The notes under the pieces were generated by a model. It was not told the DNA's origin. It searched no databases and saw only the letters and a program-made list of their open reading frames with translations. 64,000 nt of DNA from Sphingobacterium multivorum (lineage in GTDB: Bacteria; Bacteroidota; Bacteroidia; Sphingobacteriales; Sphingobacteriaceae): assembly GCF_900457465.1 (NCBI RefSeq), contig NZ_UAUU01000008.1:310001-374000 (forward strand). Reading direction: 5' to 3'. Position 1 is the stretch's first letter, and each line of letters begins with the position of its first letter. The position numbers were made by a program, and so were the translations under genes. Below are positions 59,048-64,000 of this stretch, piece after piece.

Positions 59048-59845
59048 ATGTGCTGGGATATTAGCCTCCATACCGATATTGAGATTATCAAAAAGACCTT
59101 TCCGCAATTGCGGGACGAGCGCCGTCAATTGGATTACAATTATGACTATCTGGAAAACGTGCAGGCCATTACCTTTCCCAAATATCCGATCCTGTATAAG
59201 GACAAGGACTCAAGCCAGCTGGCCTTGACCGAGATGGAGTGGGGGGTATTGCCTACCTATATTAACGATCCCAAACTGCAGGCCGATCGCAGGCGCAATA
59301 TGATTAATGTGCGTAGCGAACGTATCCTGGAAGATAAAAAGTCCTATTGGTACCGTTTGCGCAAGCAACGTTGCCTTATCCCTGTGAGTGGTACCTTTGA
59401 GCATAGAGCTGTAAAGGGCTGGAAAAAGAAAGTCCCTTATTTCATCGGTGAAGCGGGAAGAGAGCTATTCTATTTACCAGGTCTGTACCAGTGGCATGAG
59501 ACGGTGGATGAGGATGGCGTGGTTGAACGTGTAGGATCTTTTGGTATGCTTACGCGTGCAGCCAATAAAGTGATGGCCAATATCCATAATGACGGTCCCA
59601 ATAAACATCGTATGCCTTTGTTTTTGCCTGAGGATCTCGAGCGTCAGTGGATCGAGGATATTAACGAAGAGAATATGCCACCGATTTTTCGATTTGAGAT
59701 GCCCAATGAAAAGTTGAAACATTATCCAGTGTATACCTTGAGAGGATATCCAAACCGCCCCGATGGTAAGCATCGTTATGAGCAATTTGATTGGGAAGGA
59801 TTGCCGCCATTGGGGAGTGATACGGCGCAGACTTCATTATTTTAA
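59048..59845 (+). CDS. SRAP-domain protein (SOS response-associated peptidase, YedK/HMCES family)
   Basis: 265 aa. Cys2 (MCWDIS) is the residue that crosslinks abasic sites after Met removal. INVRSERI gives the conserved Asn and Arg, CLIPVSGTFEH the conserved Glu, and NIHNDGPNKHRMPLFLPEDL the His motif (here HRMP). The family forms a DNA-protein crosslink with abasic sites in single-stranded DNA to shield replication forks. Two broken relatives are at 15.0 and 23.7 kb. It is 11 bp ahead of the next gene, so the two are likely co-transcribed. Confidence 0.92.
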   Translation: MCWDISLHTDIEIIKKTFPQLRDERRQLDYNYDYLENVQAITFPKYPILYKDKDSSQLALTEMEWGVLPTYINDPKLQADRRRNMINVRSERILEDKKSYWYRLRKQRCLIPVSGTFEHRAVKGWKKKVPYFIGEAGRELFYLPGLYQWHETVDEDGVVERVGSFGMLTRAANKVMANIHNDGPNKHRMPLFLPEDLERQWIEDINEENMPPIFRFEMPNEKLKHYPVYTLRGYPNRPDGKHRYEQFDWEGLPPLGSDTAQTSLF

Positions 59846-59856
59846 ATCAGTATAGA

Positions 59857-60252
59857 ATGGGAAGTTTAACAAAATATGTATCAAACGATCGCCCTGAGTT
59901 CGCCGTACTTATCGAAGATGACGATAAGGTCTGTTATGCATACTTATTGAATGAGGAAAAAGAGGAAAGAATAGTTGGAGACATATGGTTATACAATAGT
60001 GTTCCTACTCCGATGGAACCTGAATGGCATAAAAAGGAAAATCTACCGTTTTTAAATCCTTCGGAGTTTGTCAAAGAGAATCTTGAACCATTTGAGGCGA
60101 GTTCGCCTGTCGAAGTAACCTGGGATTTTGGTGAAGAAACAGTGGCCAATATATTTCTAGCGTCCAGATTGATCGCGAAACTAACCGTGGGATCTTGTCC
60201 CGGTTGGTCTAGTCTGGTCACTAAGGATGGGCCTTTGGCGCGGAAGATGTAG
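59857..60252 (+). CDS. hypothetical protein, 131 aa, downstream of SRAP
   Basis: An acidic soluble protein beginning MGSLTKYVSNDRPEFAVLIE, with VCYAYLLNEEKEERIVGDIW and a C-terminal VGSCPGWSSLVTKDGPLARK. No known family. Eleven bp after SRAP, probably the same transcript. The composition is like small Bacteroidota proteins near immunity or repair genes, but no function can be assigned. Confidence 0.6.
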   Translation: MGSLTKYVSNDRPEFAVLIEDDDKVCYAYLLNEEKEERIVGDIWLYNSVPTPMEPEWHKKENLPFLNPSEFVKENLEPFEASSPVEVTWDFGEETVANIFLASRLIAKLTVGSCPGWSSLVTKDGPLARKM

Positions 60253-60271
60253 AGCTTTTAAACTATGATTG

Positions 60272-60436
60272 TCAGTAAAGATTCCTACGTGTTTTTATTT
60301 CTTCGATCCTTTTATAATAAAGTCTTCTTTGTTTTTGTTTACGAAATGGGTCAACAGACAAATAAATAAACAACAATATAATAATTCCAGAAAAAAAAGC
60401 AGCGACATACATTAACCAAGTAAAAAACTTTTTCAT
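60272..60436 (-). CDS. small single-helix membrane protein, 54 aa
   Basis: MKKFFTWLMYVAAFFSGIII then LLFIYLSVDPFRKQKQRRLY on the minus strand: basic start, one hydrophobic helix (about 7-27) and a strongly basic tail. The positive-inside pattern and clean start and stop make it a believable gene. Function unknown. Confidence 0.5.
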   Translation of the reverse strand: MKKFFTWLMYVAAFFSGIIILLFIYLSVDPFRKQKQRRLYYKRIEEIKTRRNLY

Positions 60437-60479
60437 TTTTTTCGGGACTGTCCCACTAAATGTTTAAATAAAAACTGCA

Positions 60480-60510
60480 GATTCCAGTTATGTTCCTTAT
60501 AACTGGAATC
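60480..60510 (+). terminator. strong intrinsic terminator
   Basis: Perfect 12-bp stem GATTCCAGTTAT / ATAACTGGAATC followed by six Ts. Likely ends the SRAP transcript or an RNA starting nearby. Confidence 0.8.
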
Positions 60511-60578
60511 TTTTTTCAAATAAAGTTAAGAATTGATTTAGGACCTAGCGTGTCAATTCTTTTACTTATTTTTAGCGT

Positions 60579-60746
60579 ATGAATGATAATCAAGCATCAG
60601 GCTTGTTTCTAGCCATTTTTAGCATTATAGTTGGACTTATTATGAAAAGGTTCGGACAACCTTCATATTGGTATACCCGACCAATTGCTCTAGGAATATT
60701 CGTTATCATGCTTGTTCTTTTTGATGTTTTTATTAATAGATCATGA
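60579..60746 (+). CDS. small two-helix membrane protein, 55 aa
   Basis: MNDNQASGLFLAIFSIIVGL then IMKRFGQPSYWYTRPIALGI, ending MLVLFDVFINRS. Two hydrophobic helices (about 8-22 and 36-51) joined by a basic aromatic loop. The start follows an AT-rich region containing ACTTATTTTTAGCG. No family assigned. Confidence 0.5.
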   Translation: MNDNQASGLFLAIFSIIVGLIMKRFGQPSYWYTRPIALGIFVIMLVLFDVFINRS

Positions 60747-60833
60747 GTTTTATCTGTCCTTCTTTATCTGGTATTTTTTTCTTCTTTTTTCAATCAACTC
60801 TTTCGCGATAAACAACTTTGATAAGATCCATAG

Positions 60834-61268
60834 TTATTGAGATATTATTATCGTTAACTCGCCATCATCAAATCCCACCGTTATTGCTATCGCTTGGGCA
60901 AAAACTGAAGTTTTGAAATCTTCGGATTTTACATACGATTGGACTAACGATGCAGCATATTTTAAAAATATCCTGCCAGTCTTTATCTTTTAAAAACTCA
61001 TTACCGAATGAAAAATATTTCTGTTTAGGCTCAAAGTCGATATTGGTAGCCAATCGTCATCATTTTTATCGAAAACTTTGGAGCTGATAAAATCACTTGT
61101 TGACAATGCATATATACTGTATAGATAGCTACCTTTTATAATTGGAAAGTAGTTATTTGAAATCTTATATTTTTCTGGGACCAAATCGTCAACAAGGACT
61201 GGCTTAGATGACTGAGCAAAAGCGGAAATGCTCAAGAATAAAAATAGGAATAGTGTTATATTTTTCAT
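60834..61268 (-). pseudogene. secreted protein of unknown function, two frameshifts
   Basis: The signal peptide NITLFLFLFLSISAFAQ is at the start (61268). The protein then passes through three frames: SKVFDKNDDDWLP, then TNIDFEPKQKYFSFGNEFLK, then KYAASLVQSYVKSEDFKTSV ending DDGELTIIISQ at 60834. Breaks lie near 61038 and at the AAAA run near 60961. The restored length is about 144 residues. No family assigned. Confidence 0.6.
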
Positions 61269-61303
61269 GTGATAAAAATCTTGTTTAATTTTTTTATGTT
61301 CAT

Positions 61304-62643
61304 TTAATTGACTTGCATGTTGGGATTGAATTTTCTCACCCGAGTTGGTATCTGAAAAGTGTAACGATTACTTTGTGGCGTTAATGTCTCCTGAAGTTCA
61401 GAATTTTTCCCTGTTAATACGTTTGACGTCTTTCATCAGGCCATCTCTATCCAGTCTTTTCATATCCATCCAGCGTGTGGCTCCAAAAGCTAATTCCCGT
61501 CTCCTTTCTGCCAATACCAATTTTTAAAGCATCATCTTTATTCAGTGAAGTAGCGGGCTGATAAGCAGAAGCCTTTATTCTAACTTTCCGGATTATATTT
61601 AGATATTCCATAGCAGCAGCGGTACGGTTAGAACGAGCCGCCAGTTCAGCAAGGGTCAAATAAACTTCCGGAAAAGTTATTCCAAAATTTGCTTCCCCAT
61701 ATGCTCCCCCTCGATTGATTCCTTTGTTGTTACTGATCGTCAAAATGCTGTATCTTAGATCATTTTCATCAAAATATGTTTTTAACTCATCAGAATACAA
61801 CATAAATACCGGGACATTTCTATCTTCACTTCCACGCTGCCATAAAATTTCAGGATCAAGATCGGCAATAGGTAGGTCATCACTTGACTTAATTGTATTA
61901 TAATCCGTTAGTTTATGGGCTACGGCCATAGTTTCCAGGGCATATTTTTCGGCATTAGTATAGTCGGCAATATATAGATAGACTCTTGAAAGAAATCCTT
62001 TTGCGGCACCTTTTGTTGCTCTGTAGCGATTTACATTATTTAATGGCAAACAGTCAATTGCACGCAGGGTGTTATTGACAATACTGTCTATATTATCCTG
62101 GATTAATGCTCTTGGGGGGACTTTATCAGTTACATTTGTCGTTGTTACCCATGGTAGTCCTAGGTCCGTATTTTTAGTATTTATATTATAGCTCTTTGCA
62201 TACACTGTTAGGAGTGTAAAATAGGCATCTGCACGAGCTAATAAAGCCTCTCCCAGCACTTCTTTTTTCTTTTGATCATTGCTGCCGGTAGCAGACATTA
62301 CATTGTTGATGATCACGTTTGCATCGTAGATGATCCTGTACAATTGCCCCCAGATAACCGGGCTCACCTGGTCATTAATATCTTTTTCCTCCCGCCAGAA
62401 ATATAGGTTGGCGTTGACACTTTTATCTTTCGCGCTATAAGTGCCATAATAATCATCTGTACAATAAAGTAGGGCAGAAGGAAAAGACTGGGTCATTGTG
62501 AAGGAATTTAACATGCTTTCAAAGTCAGTCAATTTTTCCGGCAGGACTACACCTTTGGGCTTTACTTCCAGAAAGTCTCCACAGGATAGAATACCTAGTA
62601 GTGTTAATAAAATCAAAAATTTCAATAGTATTTTTTTCATCAT
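61304..62643 (-). pseudogene. SusD/RagB-family outer-membrane lipoprotein, two C-terminal frameshifts
   Basis: Signal peptide FLILLTLLGILSC with lipobox Cys at about 21, then GDFLEVKPKGVVLPEKLTDF (the usual SusD start). Tetratricopeptide-like helices follow (GEALLARADAYFTLLTVYAK, GAAKGFLSRVYLYIADYTNA). The first frame ends early near 61449. The normal ending, LAERRRELAFGATRWMDMKR, continues in the next frame after an extra A near 61530, and the last 33 residues (LQETLTPQSNRYTFQIPTRV) in a third, to 61304. SusD proteins cap SusC channels and bind the nutrient at the cell surface. Confidence 0.9.
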
Positions 62644-62755
62644 TTTATAATGTATTATTCCATCAGGAAGATGGGTTTGGCTGTTTTATGGAACTTATTA
62701 GCCAATTTAAAGTCATATTTTTCGATATTTATCTTTTTTGTTTTCCGAACAAAAG

Positions 62756-64000
62756 CTAGAATGTAGTGGAAAATGTCAAACTATAAAATGAAGTTTGTGG
62801 CAGAGTCCTTATTCCTGTCCGTCTATCAATTGATTCGGGGTCTATATCATTTCCACTAAATGTATATTTGAATGGATTCTGAACCTGAAACCTAAATTGA
62901 GTATTGGATAGACCGACCTTTTGCAGGAAGTCATTTTTCAAATTGTAGGTTAAGATGATATCTCTCAGCCGAATGTAGTCTGCTTTACGTACATATCTGT
63001 CTCCGTATGTATACCCATACCGCGCGGAATACATAAAGTCCTCAGGAGTTCCATACTCAGGGAGTCCCGGTATTGTAGTTACAAGCTCGTCTCCTGGCTT
63101 TTTCCAGTAGTTTGAAGAGCCTTTTATTGCATTTCCGCTCTGTAGTTCATCAGGATTGGGCTGTTGGACTCTCATAACATGGCCACCGTAATACATAAAA
63201 AGAAAAGACAAATCGAAAGAACCTACAGAAAACTGATTATTGAGACCGATCACATACTTGGGATTTGTTGTGCCACTGTAGACCAGATCATCAAAATCGA
63301 CATCAATGACGGCATCGTCGTATGTATTTAAAACTAACACATTACCGTTTCTATCGTAAACTCCAGGGTGTCCTAAATTATTCAGTCCAGCGTATCTATA
63401 ACTGAATAGTGCATTCATTGGATAATCTTTCTGTAGGTCTGTGCCTGATATGATATCTAGGGATGATGTTTTATCTTTTGCCTGTACTTCAATAACCCTA
63501 TTTTTATTGAAGGATGCAGTTGCACTTGTTCGCCATTTGAAGATGCTTTTATCAATATTTACGCTAGTCAGTAATATTTCAAGACCTTTATTCTCAATAG
63601 AAGCCGTATTAGCACTATATTGGTTAAATCCTAATGTTGGATCTGCGGACATCGTACCAAATACATCTTTTGTTCTTTTATAATAAAGGTCTACAGAACC
63701 TGATATTCTATTTTTTAATAATCCATAATCTAACCCCAGATTGTAGTTAGTTGTTGTTTCCCAGCGGATGGATTGGTTTTCAGGTGATAGTACATCATAA
63801 AAGACCTCTGAAGTGTTAAACCTATTATTAAGTCCGGATGTTAGGATCAGGAAAGGTCCGTTAAAGCTACTTGGAACATTGCCGTTAAAGCCGGAGGCGG
63901 CCCGAATCTGTAATGAATTGATCCAGGAAACAGATTTAATAAATTCCTCTTCGCCCATACGCCAATTCATTCCTAATGACCAAAGCGGTTTGTTTTTATA
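62756..64000 (-). CDS. SusC/RagA TonB-linked outer-membrane protein, C-terminal part
   Basis: 415 residues of the beta-barrel, running off the right edge; the N-terminal carboxypeptidase-like, plug and TonB-box regions are outside. Typical SusC strings: SVDLYYKRTKDVFGTMSADP, TASIENKGLEILLTSVNI, GLNNQFSVGSFDLSFLFMYY, RLRDIILTYNL, and a terminal aromatic strand ending FYSLTFSTTF. It imports large nutrients, with SusD as lid. SusD starts 112 bp downstream on the same strand. Confidence 0.93.
   Translation of the reverse strand, partial: YKNKPLWSLGMNWRMGEEEFIKSVSWINSLQIRAASGFNGNVPSSFNGPFLILTSGLNNRFNTSEVFYDVLSPENQSIRWETTTNYNLGLDYGLLKNRISGSVDLYYKRTKDVFGTMSADPTLGFNQYSANTASIENKGLEILLTSVNIDKSIFKWRTSATASFNKNRVIEVQAKDKTSSLDIISGTDLQKDYPMNALFSYRYAGLNNLGHPGVYDRNGNVLVLNTYDDAVIDVDFDDLVYSGTTNPKYVIGLNNQFSVGSFDLSFLFMYYGGHVMRVQQPNPDELQSGNAIKGSSNYWKKPGDELVTTIPGLPEYGTPEDFMYSARYGYTYGDRYVRKADYIRLRDIILTYNLKNDFLQKVGLSNTQFRFQVQNPFKYTFSGNDIDPESIDRRTGIRTLPQTSFYSLTFSTTF

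Noticed and set aside
1..64000. tRNA, rRNA or riboswitch genes
   Set aside because: No cloverleaf-like or rRNA-like sequence, and no recognisable TPP, cobalamin, SAM or similar aptamer core was seen by eye; a covariance search was not possible.

Overview
The window reads as a chromosome segment of a Bacteroidota bacterium, most likely family Sphingobacteriaceae (Sphingobacterium or a close relative). Evidence: a SusC/SusD outer-membrane pair at the right edge, promoters of the Bacteroidota TAnnTTTG type, few Shine-Dalgarno sequences, many short secreted or lipid-anchored proteins with Bacteroidota-style signal peptides, and an unlinked dinB-dnaE translesion cassette in place of imuAB-dnaE2. 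The genus is an inference. No rRNA, tRNA, CRISPR array or recognisable insertion sequence was seen.

Layout. 0-6 kb: a decayed AraC regulator and a decayed TetX-like flavin monooxygenase, a siderophore-interacting reductase, hchA and an alpha/beta hydrolase. 6-10.4 kb: first dinB-dnaE cassette (dnaE frameshifted twice). 10.4-19.7 kb: DUF4382 lipoprotein, rsgA-like GTPase, a run of RNA hairpins, a small twin membrane protein, copy A of a 1.15 kb repeat, two RlaP-type nucleotidyltransferases, an fpg-locus scrap and small secreted proteins. 19.9-23.5 kb: oxidative pentose phosphate operon gnd-zwf-pgl (gnd frameshifted). 24-29.1 kb: a secreted flavodoxin-RidA fusion and a three-gene glycosyltransferase operon. 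29.4-34.7 kb: the second twin membrane protein, then egtD-egtB followed by an ABC transporter whose permease is fused to a circularly permuted binding domain. 34.8-38.6 kb: copy B of the 1.15 kb repeat, a zinc-less Fpg/Nei glycosylase and small proteins. 39-44.4 kb: AraC/flavin monooxygenase module and a truncated SF1 helicase with nuclease domain. 44.4-50.3 kb: four-gene phosphorelay operon. 50.9-60.3 kb: zinc alcohol dehydrogenase, second and intact dinB-dnaE cassette, Rpn-type nuclease, a 157-aa unknown and an SRAP (YedK/HMCES) protein. 60.3-64 kb: small membrane proteins, a broken secreted protein and a susD-susC locus running off the end.

How the parts fit. The strongest theme is DNA damage and mutagenesis: two dinB-dnaE cassettes 46.5 kb apart in direct orientation, an SRAP gene plus two scattered SRAP remnants, an Rpn nuclease and an Fpg/Nei glycosylase. 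A palindromic motif of the form CTAAW-AAT-ATTAGTA lies at the promoters of both dinB copies and of the Rpn gene, with a close relative at the promoter of an unknown 155-aa gene; I propose it as the operator of a local damage regulon. A second theme is ergothioneine: EgtD and EgtB are encoded directly upstream of an OpuC/EgtUV-like transporter.

Caution. At least a dozen genes carry single-base frameshifts, nearly all in homopolymer runs (AraC, TetX-like, 2.7 kb secreted protein, dnaE copy 1, DMP19, gnd, GT4, one response regulator, helicase, 60.8 kb secreted protein, susD). Some may be real decay, but the pattern also fits sequencing error, so every pseudogene call here should be read with that in mind.
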